Source: Blautia faecicola (lineage in GTDB: Bacteria; Bacillota; Clostridia; Lachnospirales; Lachnospiraceae). Taken from it: DNA of 64,000 nucleotides. The notes under the pieces are model-generated. The model saw only the letters and a list, made by a program, of their open reading frames with translations. It made no database searches and was not told the origin of the DNA. Location: assembly GCF_004123145.1 (NCBI RefSeq), contig NZ_SDKC01000001.1, positions 1,755,501 through 1,819,500 on the forward strand, read 5' to 3'. Shown piece after piece: positions 8,053 through 17,019 of the stretch (position 1 is the stretch's first letter; each line of letters starts with the position of its first letter). Position numbers and translations under genes: made by a program.

Positions 8053-9960
8053 ATGATTTTATCATGTCAGAATATCAATAAATCATTCGTAACCGATGAT
8101 ATTTTACAGGATGTGTCCTTTCATCTGGAAGAGCGGGAAAAGGCAGCACTGATTGGACCGAACGGAGCCGGTAAGTCCACCCTGTTAAAAATTATCATGC
8201 AGGAAATACCGGCAGATTCCGGTGAGGTAGTTATTGCCAAAGGGAAAACGCTCGGTTATCTGGCACAGCATCAGGAAGTCAGCGGGGATAATACCATCTA
8301 CGAGGAACTGCTTTCTGTCAAACAATATCTGCTCGATATGGAAGAAAAGATCCGTACGATGGAACAGCAGATGAAGACGCTGACCGGCCGGGAACTGGAT
8401 GAACTGCTCTCTTCCTACTCCCGTCTGACCCATCAGTTCGAACTGGAAGGCGGATATGCCTGCCGCAGTGAGGTTGTGGGGGTATTAAAAGGTCTTGGCT
8501 TTGAGGAAGAGGATTTTTCCAGAAAGATCGGTACGTTATCCGGTGGTCAGAAGACCCGTGTGGCGCTCGGCCGCCTGCTGTTATCCAATCCGGATATCAT
8601 TCTTCTTGACGAGCCGACCAACCACCTGGATATGGACTCGATCGCATGGCTGGAGACATATCTCATTAACTATAAAGGAGCTGTATTTATTGTCTCCCAT
8701 GACCGGTATTTTCTGGATCGTGTCGTGACGAAGGTGGTTGAGATCGACCGGGGACACGTTCGTACCTTTATGGGTAATTATTCTGCATATGCGGAGAAAA
8801 AAGCGATGATCCGTGATGCGGAATACAAAGCATGGATGAATCAACAGCAGGAAATCAAGCATCAGGAAGAAGTTATCGCAAAGTTAAAATCTTTTAACCG
8901 CGAAAAATCAATCAAACGTGCGGAGAGCCGCGAAAAGATGCTGGATAAGATCGAAGTGCTGGATAAACCGGTGGAAGAAAATACGGAGATGCATCTGGAA
9001 CTGACACCGCGAGTGGTCAGTGGAAATGATGTATTGACGGTAAAAGATCTGGCGAAAGCATTTCCACAGCAGGATCTCTTCTCAGGCGTAGATTTCTCGA
9101 TAAAACGCGGAGAACGGGTTGCAATCATCGGTGCCAACGGAACCGGTAAAACAACGATCCTCAAGATTTTAAATGGTCTTGTGGAGCCGGATGCGGGAGA
9201 AATCGAACTGGGAAGCAAAGTACAGATCGGTTACTACGATCAGGAACACCATGTACTCCATATGGAAAAAACAATTTTTGAGGAGATTTCGGATGAGTAC
9301 CCGTATCTGACCAATACAGAGATCCGCAATGTGCTGGCAGCGTTCTTATTTACCGGGGATGATGTATTTAAACTGATCAGTGCCCTGAGCGGTGGGGAAC
9401 GTGGTCGTGTATCCCTGGCGAAGCTGATGCTTTCGGAAGCAAACTTCCTGATCCTCGACGAGCCGACCAACCACCTGGATATCGTATCGAAGGAAATTCT
9501 GGAGCAGGCGCTCAACCGCTACACCGGAACGGTTCTGTATGTGTCCCACGACCGTTATTTTATTAACCAGACCGCAACCCGGATCCTGGAGCTTACGAAC
9601 CAGGCGATGGTTAATTACATCGGTAATTATGACTATTATCTGGAGAAAAAAGAAGAACTGACACAGATCTATGCGCCGAAGGAGGATGAGGCTGTCGCAG
9701 ATGCATCCGTTTCTGCCACCAAACTCGACTGGAAACAGCAGAAAGAGGAACAGGCGAGACTTCGAAAACGGGAAAATGATCTGAAAAAGACGGAAGCCGA
9801 GATCGAAAAACTTGAAACCAGAGACAGCGAGATCGACGAGGAAATGGCGCAGCCGGAAGTCGCCGTCAATGTGGCGGAATGTGTACGGCTTTCGAAAGAA
9901 AAAGCGGAAATCGCAGAAAAATTGGAAGAACTGTATGCGAAATGGGAAGAACTGGCGTAG
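8053..9960 (+). CDS. ABC-F family ribosome-associated ATPase
   Basis: 635-residue soluble protein with two ABC ATPase domains and no membrane part. First Walker A GPNGAGKST near residue 36 and signature LSGGQKTRVA; second Walker A GANGTGKTT near 360 and signature LSGGERGRVS; both have DEPTNHLD Walker B motifs. The charged linker between the domains (about 245-315) is the P-site tRNA-interaction motif of ABC-F factors, and the C-terminus (about 555-635) is a coiled coil rich in Lys/Glu. This fits the housekeeping YdiF/Uup-like group that rescues or tunes ribosomes rather than a drug-resistance type. Start at 8053 follows AAGGAGG. Stand-alone gene with promoter and terminator. Confidence 0.9.
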   Translation: MILSCQNINKSFVTDDILQDVSFHLEEREKAALIGPNGAGKSTLLKIIMQEIPADSGEVVIAKGKTLGYLAQHQEVSGDNTIYEELLSVKQYLLDMEEKIRTMEQQMKTLTGRELDELLSSYSRLTHQFELEGGYACRSEVVGVLKGLGFEEEDFSRKIGTLSGGQKTRVALGRLLLSNPDIILLDEPTNHLDMDSIAWLETYLINYKGAVFIVSHDRYFLDRVVTKVVEIDRGHVRTFMGNYSAYAEKKAMIRDAEYKAWMNQQQEIKHQEEVIAKLKSFNREKSIKRAESREKMLDKIEVLDKPVEENTEMHLELTPRVVSGNDVLTVKDLAKAFPQQDLFSGVDFSIKRGERVAIIGANGTGKTTILKILNGLVEPDAGEIELGSKVQIGYYDQEHHVLHMEKTIFEEISDEYPYLTNTEIRNVLAAFLFTGDDVFKLISALSGGERGRVSLAKLMLSEANFLILDEPTNHLDIVSKEILEQALNRYTGTVLYVSHDRYFINQTATRILELTNQAMVNYIGNYDYYLEKKEELTQIYAPKEDEAVADASVSATKLDWKQQKEEQARLRKRENDLKKTEAEIEKLETRDSEIDEEMAQPEVAVNVAECVRLSKEKAEIAEKLEELYAKWEELA

Positions 9961-10028
9961 ACAGCCCGGAGGCTGCCAATCCGTCAGACATATAGTAAGA
10001 CGAATAATCATCATTTAACTACAATAAA

Positions 10029-10072
10029 AGTCCGTGAGAAACCAATAGTAATCGGTTTTCACGGACTTTTTC
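10029..10072 (+). terminator. Terminator of the ABC-F gene
   Basis: AGTCCGTGAGAAACC...GGTTTTCACGGACT followed by TTTTTC. A second hairpin (CAACTTCA...TGAAGTTG, 10089-10127) follows towards the convergent protease gene; it has no T-run. Confidence 0.85.
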
Positions 10073-10185
10073 TATCTTATATCACACAACTTCAAGATGC
10101 TGAGACTCTGAGGCTGCATGAAGTTGCGGCAGAGATTGTATCCTGAAAAACATGGTCGTAGCTGCTTTTCTCTTCTGCATTTCGT

Positions 10186-11019
10186 TTAGAGCGTGAGAAG
10201 CTTTCGGATATCCAGTTTTCCCCACCCCTGCCGGTTTCTCGGATATCCGAGGTCGATGCAGGATTCCCGTAACAGCATCTTCACTTCCACGTTCGTAAGA
10301 AGCGGATCTTTCTGCAACAGTAAAGCGATCGCACCCGAGACCTTTGGTGTGGACATCGAGGTTCCGCTTTTGATCGCATAACTGTTCCTTTTATTGGCAC
10401 AGGAGATCACATCGGCGCCCGGAGCGACAAGATCCGGTTTACAGACACATTCTGCCGTCGGACCTGCACCGGAGACGGAACTGATCCGGTCAAGCATATC
10501 ACTCGCTCCGACGGTGATCACTTTCTTACTGCTTCCCGGAGCTGTGACACTGCCATATGCGGGTCCCATATTTCCTGCCGCGGTTACCACCACAAATCCC
10601 TGATCCCATGCCTGTTCTACTGCTTTTACCAGCCGTGTGGCGGCTTTTGAATCTTTTGCTGCAGCGCCCACAGAAATATTGATAATACGGATCCCGTAGC
10701 GCTTCTGATTGGCTGAGATCCATTGCAGGGCCCGTAAAACGTCCTGTAATCTTCCGTTTCCCCGTTTATCAAGGATCTTTGCAGCAATCAGGTGGCAGCC
10801 GGGCGCAATACCCCGATAATGCCGTTCACAGGCACTTCCGTCCCCTGCAAGAATCCCCGCCACATGAGTTCCGTGCCCGGAGTCATCATAAGGGTAAGGA
10901 CGGCGTCCAAGAAAATCCTGAAATCCCCGGATCCGATCTCCAAAATCCGCGTGAGGGTACAGTCCGGTATCGAGGATCGCAACACCGATACCGGTTCCCG
11001 TCCATGTATTTGCATGCAT
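10186..11019 (-). CDS. Short S8 (subtilisin-like) serine protease
   Basis: 277-residue subtilase with the full catalytic triad: Asp in AILDTGLYPH, His in HGTHVAGILAG, Ser in GTSMSTPKVSG; the oxyanion Asn lies in TAAGNMGPAYG. It has neither a signal peptide nor a propeptide and starts almost directly with the catalytic domain, like intracellular subtilisins/AprX-type enzymes. Start at 11019 is supported by AAGG about 12 nt upstream, a weak site. It is divergent to a second, unrelated S8 gene 102 bp away. Its substrate is unknown. Confidence 0.86.
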   Translation of the reverse strand: MHANTWTGTGIGVAILDTGLYPHADFGDRIRGFQDFLGRRPYPYDDSGHGTHVAGILAGDGSACERHYRGIAPGCHLIAAKILDKRGNGRLQDVLRALQWISANQKRYGIRIINISVGAAAKDSKAATRLVKAVEQAWDQGFVVVTAAGNMGPAYGSVTAPGSSKKVITVGASDMLDRISSVSGAGPTAECVCKPDLVAPGADVISCANKRNSYAIKSGTSMSTPKVSGAIALLLQKDPLLTNVEVKMLLRESCIDLGYPRNRQGWGKLDIRKLLTL

Positions 11020-11121
11020 AGAAAATCTGGCCTTTTTTCTATGTTATGATACCAGGGTCAAAAGGTTAGAAGGAAAGAGAAAACAGGGCATATAGTAGAA
11101 AAAAAGACTAACAGGTATACT

Positions 11122-12822
11122 ATGACGCAGCAACAGGAAGATATTTATGCAAATGACAGGATGGATCTGATCATCCCCTACGGAAAGATCGGGGAAGTAT
11201 ACTATCAGCAGATCATCGCTCCGTATACGCCTACGATACTGAACGACCAGTTTGCAGTGATCCATGTACCAATGCGTTCGAATGCGATTCTGGGAAATAT
11301 TCAGTTTGTGTACAGTCTGGTTCCGAATCTGTATGTTCCGTTAGACACAACCAGTCTGGAAGTCAGCGGAATCCTTCAGACGCAGAACCAGCCGGGATTA
11401 CAACTTCATGGAGCAAATATATTACTTGGGTTTGTGGATACGGGGATCAACTACACACACCCTGCTTTTTTAACTGCAACCGGTCAAACACGGATCGTGG
11501 AAATCTGGGATCAGACACTGCCCTCTCCCGCCGGGGACGGTCCTTTCGGGTACGGGACGGTCTATACGGCAGAACAGATTCAGGAAGCACTCGGGCGGGA
11601 GGATCCACTCTCACTTGTTCCGGTCAGTGATCCGCAGGGACACGGAACCTTTGTGACCGGGGTAGCGGCAGGAAGCGAAAATCGGCAGCAGGAATTTATC
11701 GGGGCAGCCGATGAGGCACAGATTGCGGTGGTAAAACTGAAAGAGGCAAAACAGCCATTACAGGATTTTTATTTTTATTCCGGCGAAGGACCGGTGTATC
11801 AGGAAAATGATATTATGGCGGGAATCCAGTACCTTGTAGAACTGGCAGACCGTCTACAGTTGCCGCTGGTGTTGTGCCTGGCGCTGGGAAGTAATCAGGG
11901 GGATCATATGGGATATACCCCGCTCGATATCAGCTTGCAGAACCTTGGCACGGTTCCGGGAATCGCCAGTGTCACCGCAGCGGGGAATGAAGCAGGCAAA
12001 GCACACCATTATTTTGGAAGCATTACGGGCAACACGGAATCAGCCTCCGTGGAAATCCTGGTTCCGGACGGATGCAAAGGATTCTTTGTGGAACTGTGGT
12101 GCTTCCCGCCGGAACTTTTTTCTGTCGGTTTCCGCTCTCCCTCCGGCGAGGTCATCCCGCGTGTACCTGCAAGACTGGGACAGATGCAGAGTATTCCCTT
12201 TTTTCTCGACCGCACGCGCATTGAACTGTATTATGAGGTGGTGCAGAGCACTTCCGGCAGCCAGCTGATCTTTCTTCGGTTTGTGGCTCCCACACCGGGT
12301 ATCTGGACGATCCAGGTCTATGCATCCGGGAATTCCAGAAGCGAATTCCATCTGTGGCTTCCCATCAGTGGGTTTATCTCCACGAATGTTACATTCCTTA
12401 CGCCGGATTCTTACACAACCATCACAGCCCCAGGCAATTCGGTGTATGTGATCACAGCGGGCGCTTACGACGCCTACAGCAAAAGCATCTATCTAAACTC
12501 CAGCCGTGGTTATACAAGAAATCTGCAGGTAAAACCGGATCTTTGTGCCCCGGGGGTGAATGTAACCGGTCCCGGAGCCAGAGATCGTTATATACAGCGG
12601 GACGGAACGAGTGCCGCTGCTGCCTTGACAGCAGGAAGTTGTGCCCTTCTGATGGAATGGGGACGGAATCTGCCGGTTCCCCGGTATCTATCGACCTACG
12701 AGATGAAGAATCTCCTGATCCGCGGAGCGGCGAGAAATCAGGATCTGTTCTATCCCAACCGGGAATGGGGCTATGGAACACTGGATGTTTATCAGGTGTT
12801 CCGTGCGATCTCCACCACATAA
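11122..12822 (+). CDS. S8 peptidase of the Csp (CspA/B/C-like) type
   Basis: 566-residue subtilase of the clostridial Csp-like group, whose best known members process the cortex lytic enzyme SleC in spore germination. About 85 N-terminal residues form a prodomain-like part. The triad follows: Asp in GFVDTGINYTH, His in GHGTFVTGVAAG, Ser in RDGTSAAAALTAGS. Between the His and Ser blocks is a large beta-rich insertion (about residues 300-430), typical of Csp jelly-roll insertions. No signal peptide. The ribosome site is weak (CAGGT). All three catalytic residues are kept, so it should be active, unlike CspC/CspA pseudoproteases. Confidence 0.82.
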   Translation: MTQQQEDIYANDRMDLIIPYGKIGEVYYQQIIAPYTPTILNDQFAVIHVPMRSNAILGNIQFVYSLVPNLYVPLDTTSLEVSGILQTQNQPGLQLHGANILLGFVDTGINYTHPAFLTATGQTRIVEIWDQTLPSPAGDGPFGYGTVYTAEQIQEALGREDPLSLVPVSDPQGHGTFVTGVAAGSENRQQEFIGAADEAQIAVVKLKEAKQPLQDFYFYSGEGPVYQENDIMAGIQYLVELADRLQLPLVLCLALGSNQGDHMGYTPLDISLQNLGTVPGIASVTAAGNEAGKAHHYFGSITGNTESASVEILVPDGCKGFFVELWCFPPELFSVGFRSPSGEVIPRVPARLGQMQSIPFFLDRTRIELYYEVVQSTSGSQLIFLRFVAPTPGIWTIQVYASGNSRSEFHLWLPISGFISTNVTFLTPDSYTTITAPGNSVYVITAGAYDAYSKSIYLNSSRGYTRNLQVKPDLCAPGVNVTGPGARDRYIQRDGTSAAAALTAGSCALLMEWGRNLPVPRYLSTYEMKNLLIRGAARNQDLFYPNREWGYGTLDVYQVFRAISTT

Positions 12823-12906
12823 AAAAATTTCCGGTAATTTCGTAACCATCTGCCTGTCCGTTCCATAAGATGAAGTGTAATCAATCCTAAACGGAGGAAT
12901 ACTTCA

Positions 12907-13176
12907 ATGAGTGATATCACTGCTACAAACTGCGGATGCGACAACGGTTGCAACAACGGCTGTAATAACGGATGCAACAATGGTTGCAACGGAACCGGAC
13001 TGTTTAATCTCTGGGGCGGCAACGGAAGCTGCAGCTGCATCCTTTGGGTTCTGATCCTTCTGGCATGCTGCGGAAACAATGACGGATGTGGATGCGGAAA
13101 TGACAACAGCTGCTGCCTGATCCTGCTGATCCTTCTGTTCTGCGGCGGATGTGGAAACGGAAACGGCTGCTTCTGA
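12907..13176 (+). CDS. Cys/Gly/Asn-rich small protein (chorion-class HCB-like)
   Basis: 89-residue protein with 17 cysteines. The first third is a GCNN repeat (CGCDNGCNNGCNNGC). Two short hydrophobic stretches follow (CILWVLILLACC and CCLILLILLFCGG), each flanked by Cys and by GCGN-type turns. Very similar proteins in Clostridia are commonly labelled chorion class high-cysteine protein. The role is not known; a structural surface or spore coat role is only a guess. The start at 12907 has GGAGG 9 nt upstream. It lies directly after the Csp-like protease and before a strong terminator, so the two may be read together. Confidence 0.8.
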   Translation: MSDITATNCGCDNGCNNGCNNGCNNGCNGTGLFNLWGGNGSCSCILWVLILLACCGNNDGCGCGNDNSCCLILLILLFCGGCGNGNGCF

Positions 13177-13196
13177 TGACCGAATTCTCAAAACGA

Positions 13197-13238
13197 TAAA
13201 AAAGGCAGGTGCATGGCAATTTGATGCACCTGCCTTTT
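13197..13238. terminator. Bidirectional terminator
   Basis: AAAGGCAGGTGCAT...ATGCACCTGCCTTTT, 15-bp stem. It is followed by T-runs on both strands and separates convergent genes. Confidence 0.9.
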
Positions 13239-13279
13239 GGCAGTATAAACATAATTATATATGTATACAATACGCTTAT

Positions 13280-14596
13280 TTACATATGTTCAATCGTATA
13301 TCTTCCGTATCCGTCCTCGCAGATCGAGCTTTCAAAGAAATATGCCGCTGCGCGGATCAAATACCCGGTATCCTCGCTTCCGGCTGTCTCGTAAGGCGAA
13401 TGCATGGCGAGCTGCGGAAGTCCGATATCTACGGTATTTAACGCCACCTGCGTGTTGGAGATATTGCCGAGGGTAGAACCTCCCGCCATATCCGAACGGT
13501 TTAAGAAGGTCTGATACGGAACCTCTGCCCGCTTGCAGATCTCCTGGAAAATACCGGCTGCCACGCCGTCGGTGGTATACTTCTGGTTGGCACTGTATTT
13601 GATCACAATACCACCGTTCATATACGGACGGTTGGTCGGACACGCTTTTTCCGCGTAATTCGGATGTACGGCATGTGCGTTATCCGCGGAGATCATAAAG
13701 CTGTTCGCCAGATATCTGCGGTATGCGGCAGGGGATTTACCCATTGCCTCACAGATGCGAACCAGCGTGTCATACAGCAGAGTAGACGCGGCTCCCTGCT
13801 TGCTGGAACTTCCTACTTCTTCGTTGTCGAAGACGCAGTGCAGCGGAATACTCTCTCCGTCTTTTGCATGCAAAAAGCCTTCCAGAGAAGAAAATGCACA
13901 CTGCAGGTCATCCAAGCGACCGCAGGAAATATATTCTTCCGAAGCACCCCAGACACTTCCGGGCGTCCGGCTGTATACATAGAGATCATGTGCCAGAATA
14001 TCATTTTCGGTAACACCGGCAAGTTCTGCAATACGTGCCATAAAAGTGCCTTTGGCGGTTTCATCACCGTACAAAGGAAGCAGATCTTTCTGTGGATTGA
14101 ACTTTACGCCGTTGTTGGCATCACGGTTCATGTGGATCGCAAGACTTGGAATCATGACCAGGTCTTTTTTTACATCCACCAGTTTGGTGACGATCTGGTT
14201 CCCCTCTTTCACGACCAGACGACCTGCTACGGACAGTGGGCGGTCAAACCACGGGGCACAAAGCATACCGCCGTATTTTTCCACGTTCAGTTTTACATAG
14301 TGTCCTTCCGCTTCCATCTCCGGGTTCTCTTTGATCTTGAACATCGGGGAATCACTGTGGCTTGCCATGATCTGGAAGCCTTTCCATTCCGCTGTCGGGA
14401 TCCGGAATGCGATGATGGAAGAACCGTTGCGGATGACATAGTATTTTCCACCTGCCTGCAGATTCCAGTCACTTCCCTCAAGAAGTGGCTGGTAACCTTC
14501 TGTGTCCAGTCTGCACCGCATCGTTTCGATCGCATGAAATGCAGTTGGACTGCTTTCAATAAAAGAAAATAATTTTTCGGTTGTCGTATTATGCAT
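13280..14596 (-). CDS. M18 family aminopeptidase
   Basis: 438-residue dinuclear-zinc aminopeptidase (ApeB/DNPEP family) that trims acidic or hydrophobic N-terminal residues from peptides in the cytosol. Metal and catalytic motifs: ASHSDSP (His ligand), GRLDDLQC (bridging Asp), DNEEVGS (catalytic Glu and Glu ligand), SADNAHA and AMHSPYE (C-terminal His ligand). The ATG at 14596 lies inside the last codons of the permease gene (ATGCATAA, 8-bp overlap), so translation is coupled. Longer forms would extend into that gene. Confidence 0.93.
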   Translation of the reverse strand: MHNTTTEKLFSFIESSPTAFHAIETMRCRLDTEGYQPLLEGSDWNLQAGGKYYVIRNGSSIIAFRIPTAEWKGFQIMASHSDSPMFKIKENPEMEAEGHYVKLNVEKYGGMLCAPWFDRPLSVAGRLVVKEGNQIVTKLVDVKKDLVMIPSLAIHMNRDANNGVKFNPQKDLLPLYGDETAKGTFMARIAELAGVTENDILAHDLYVYSRTPGSVWGASEEYISCGRLDDLQCAFSSLEGFLHAKDGESIPLHCVFDNEEVGSSSKQGAASTLLYDTLVRICEAMGKSPAAYRRYLANSFMISADNAHAVHPNYAEKACPTNRPYMNGGIVIKYSANQKYTTDGVAAGIFQEICKRAEVPYQTFLNRSDMAGGSTLGNISNTQVALNTVDIGLPQLAMHSPYETAGSEDTGYLIRAAAYFFESSICEDGYGRYTIEHM

Positions 14597-15995
14597 TCTT
14601 TTTACCTGTACTTGCATGGATTCCACGGTTCTCATCACCGGACTCGTTGACACCGAATTCGTAGTCGTTACCCGGCAGGATAATGTTCAGCAGAATACCT
14701 GCGATGGCTGCGATAGCAAGTGCTGTCAGGGTGATCGGAGTATCTGCGATGGTAAATGTGATACCATTGCTGAATCCAAGACCGCAGACAAAGATCACAC
14801 CTGCGATGATCAGGTTTCTTGATTTGGTCAGATCTACTTTGTTTTCTACTACGTTACGCACACCGATTGCAGAAATCATACCATACAGCATGAAGCTGAC
14901 ACCACCGATGATGGATGACGGCATGGTGCTGATGATCGCAGATACCTTCGGGATAAAGCTGACGATGATCGCAAAGCATGCAGCGATACGGATAACCAGC
15001 GGATCATGGACACGGCTCAGTTCCAGTACACCGGTATTTTCTCCGTATGTGGTGTTTGCCGGTCCACCGAGGAAACCTGCCAGAGCAGTTGCCAGACCAT
15101 CACCAAGCAGTGTTCTGTGAAGTCCCGGTTCTGCCAGGAAGTTCTTTCCTACGGTTGCAGAGATTGCGGACATATCACCTACGTGCTCCATCATGGTTGC
15201 AATAGCGATCGGAGCCATAACCAGGATCGCTGTCACATCAAATTTTGCGAACTGCATCGGAGGAAGACCTACCCAGTTTGCGGAAGCTACAGAAGAAAAG
15301 TTCAGGATCGCAGATCCGTCCGGATTGGTGATTCCCATCGCATTCATGATCAGCGCTACCACATAGGAGATCACAACGCCCATCAGGATCGGAATGATCT
15401 TGAACATACCTTTTCCCCAGATGTTAAAGATGATGATGACTGCCAGAGCAACAACGGCAAGGAACCAGTTGGTGGACGCGTTGTTGATCGCAGAACCTGC
15501 AAGACTAAGTCCGATACAGATAATAACCGGTCCGGTTACTACAGGAGGAAGGAATCTCATTACGCGTTTTACACCTACCAGACGGATGATCAGAGCCAGA
15601 ATCAGATACATCAGTCCGGCTACAACTACACCACCGCAGGCATACGCTGCCTTGTCATTGACACTCATGGTTGCATACATACCGGTGTTCAAGTTGGCTA
15701 CAGTAGAAAATCCTCCTAAGAAAGCAAAGGAAGATCCTAGGAAAGCCGGAACCTGGAACTTAGAGCATACATGGAATAACAGAGTACCGAAACCTGCACA
15801 AAACAGGGTAACAGCAACCGTCAGACCACGTGTCGGACCTTCGCCGCAGGCATCTACAAAGTAGCTGTTTACCAGGATCGGAACCAGGATGGTTGCACCG
15901 AACATCGCAAACATATGCTGCAGACCAAGGATTAACATTTTCGGGATACCGAGCTGTTTGGCATCGCGAATTACATCATTTGTTTGATTTGTCAT
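14589..15995 (-). CDS. uraA: Uracil/xanthine permease, NCS2 family
   Basis: 468-residue nucleobase:H+ symporter with about 14 membrane segments. The N-terminal half has GLQHMFAMFGATILVPI, the NCS2 signature; the substrate loop motif TTYGENTGVLELSRV and the GPANTTYGEN region match uracil permeases closely. Start at 15995 follows AAAAAGGAGACGTT. Promoter at 16037-16065. It is coupled to an M18 aminopeptidase, a combination without an obvious shared pathway. No PyrR or purine riboswitch is visible in the short leader. Confidence 0.93.
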   Translation of the reverse strand: MTNQTNDVIRDAKQLGIPKMLILGLQHMFAMFGATILVPILVNSYFVDACGEGPTRGLTVAVTLFCAGFGTLLFHVCSKFQVPAFLGSSFAFLGGFSTVANLNTGMYATMSVNDKAAYACGGVVVAGLMYLILALIIRLVGVKRVMRFLPPVVTGPVIICIGLSLAGSAINNASTNWFLAVVALAVIIIFNIWGKGMFKIIPILMGVVISYVVALIMNAMGITNPDGSAILNFSSVASANWVGLPPMQFAKFDVTAILVMAPIAIATMMEHVGDMSAISATVGKNFLAEPGLHRTLLGDGLATALAGFLGGPANTTYGENTGVLELSRVHDPLVIRIAACFAIIVSFIPKVSAIISTMPSSIIGGVSFMLYGMISAIGVRNVVENKVDLTKSRNLIIAGVIFVCGLGFSNGITFTIADTPITLTALAIAAIAGILLNIILPGNDYEFGVNESGDENRGIHASTGKKNA

Positions 15996-16167
15996 AACGT
16001 CTCCTTTTTCTTATTTTATTATTTTTCGCCTGTTCTATTATAGGGGTATTCCGGGTGGATTGCAAGGAATTTCCTTTCCGTTTTCGTTCCAGACATTCGG
16101 TATCCAGTTCATAGAGTGCATTTCCGTCAATCACCAGTTTCTCCGCTTCTTTTTTTCGACTCTTCAT
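15976..16167 (-). CDS. Small unknown protein overlapping the uraA promoter
   Basis: 63-codon frame starting MKSRKKEAEKLVIDGNALYE with LDTECLERKRKGN after it; this first half is protein-like. It has a fair ribosome site (AAAGGAAG, 9 nt before the ATG). The second half crosses the uraA -35/-10 boxes and ends 20 bp inside uraA, where it becomes basic and low-complexity. The gene may once have ended earlier, with the present tail as run-through. Function unknown. Confidence 0.5.
   Translation of the reverse strand: MKSRKKEAEKLVIDGNALYELDTECLERKRKGNSLQSTRNTPIIEQAKNNKIRKRRRYDKSNK
16037..16065 (-). promoter_or_regulatory. Promoter of uraA-M18 operon
   Basis: Minus-strand TTGCAA (16060-16065), 17 bp, TATAAT (16037-16042), 42 bp before the uraA ATG. 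Confidence 0.8.
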
Positions 16168-16195
16168 AACAGTACTTCCTTTCACCAGTTACATT

Positions 16196-16256
16196 CCTAC
16201 TGTTATCTTATGCAGCCGGCGTCTCTTTTTCCGGCGCGCAGCATAAGATAGTAGAA
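16196..16256. repeat. Imperfect 60-bp inverted repeat in a divergent intergenic region
   Basis: CTACTGTTATCTTATGCAGC...GCAGCATAAGATAGTAG with GCCGGCG/CCGGCGC nearer the centre. It lies between the minus-strand small gene and the plus-strand gene at 16274. There is no T-run on either side, so it is not a typical terminator; it may be an operator or a leader hairpin. Confidence 0.55.
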
Positions 16257-16273
16257 AAAACGGGGAAGTTTTT

Positions 16274-16624
16274 ATGAATGAAGAACATACCTCTCCGATG
16301 ACACCTCTGGATCAGATGCTGGCGCAGGATTCTCTGCAAATGTTAAAAGCAGCCGTTCCGTATTTCCCGGCAGGCGCCCAGCGGATCTTTGCCCTGTATG
16401 CAAAAATGATGGAGCTTTCGCATACGATCTCCATGTTTTCCGGAGGACCGGCAGAGCTGACGATGATGTCCGAGCAGCCCCGGTCTTCACAGCCTCTGGA
16501 CATTCTGCAGCAGCTTCGAACGTATGCAGGCGACAGCCAGAAAGAAACGATCGATCAGATCTTGTTTGCTTTTCACGCACTGGAGATTTTGCAGATGCCG
16601 CAGGAACCCGCAGAACCACTTTGA
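16274..16624 (+). CDS. Conserved small protein of unknown function, 116 aa
   Basis: Soluble, helix-rich protein without Cys clusters, signal or membrane segment: N-terminal MNEEHTSPMTPLDQML, central FPAGAQRIFALYAKMMEL, and a Pro-rich C-terminus (MPQEPAEPL). I do not recognise a named domain. It is followed 16 bp later by another small gene; the two form an operon closed by the terminator at 16946-16995. The start at 16274 has GGGGAAG 5 nt upstream. Confidence 0.65.
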   Translation: MNEEHTSPMTPLDQMLAQDSLQMLKAAVPYFPAGAQRIFALYAKMMELSHTISMFSGGPAELTMMSEQPRSSQPLDILQQLRTYAGDSQKETIDQILFAFHALEILQMPQEPAEPL

Positions 16625-16640
16625 TCAGGAGGTGACAAAC

Positions 16641-16919
16641 ATGGCTCAGGAATGGATGAATGACCCCACACTGGCAGGCATCGATCCCGCCAAGATGGCA
16701 CTGTTAAATTCTCTGGTACAGCAGGGCAGCAAAAAGAATCAGAATGAAATGCTTGCGTTTTTAATGTCTGCCGCAGCCAATTCCAAAAGAAACGGACTGC
16801 AGTTCAGTCCGGGGGAAATGGATATGATCGCGAAGGCGTTGAAAAAAGGAAAATCGCCGCAGGAAACCGCAAAGATGGACCGGATGCTGTCGATGATGAA
16901 AATGCTCCGGCGGGGATAA
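16641..16919 (+). CDS. Conserved small helical protein, 92 aa
   Basis: Soluble protein with Met- and Lys-rich helices: MAQEWMNDPTLAGIDPAK, then LLNSLVQQGSKKNQNEM and a C-terminal half built as FSPGEMDMIAKALKKGKSP plus MDRMLSMMKMLRR. Proteins of this look recur next to pgsA-type loci in Lachnospiraceae, but I know no function. The start is fixed by AGGAGGTGACAAAC at the right distance. Partner of the 16274 gene. Confidence 0.68.
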   Translation: MAQEWMNDPTLAGIDPAKMALLNSLVQQGSKKNQNEMLAFLMSAAANSKRNGLQFSPGEMDMIAKALKKGKSPQETAKMDRMLSMMKMLRRG

Positions 16920-16945
16920 AAGAGAAACGCCATCGGATCGATACC

Positions 16946-16995
16946 AAAAGAAAGGATATATGTATTCGCAAATGAAATACATATATCCTTTCTTC
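16946..16995. terminator. Bidirectional terminator
   Basis: AAGAAAGGATATATGTAT...ATACATATATCCTTTCTT, 18-bp stem between the convergent 16641 gene and pgsA. Confidence 0.85.
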
Positions 16996-17019
16996 CTGCT
17001 TTAATATCTCTGCGGTATG

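Noticed and set aside
12354-12845. Open frames on both strands across the end of the Csp-like protease
   Set aside because: Shadows of a high-GC coding region; Arg/Ser/Pro-rich, no family motif, no ribosome site.
12928-12990. Short tandem repeat as a CRISPR or VNTR
   Set aside because: The 12-base GCNN-coding repeat is inside a protein-coding gene, has no spacers and no cas genes nearby.
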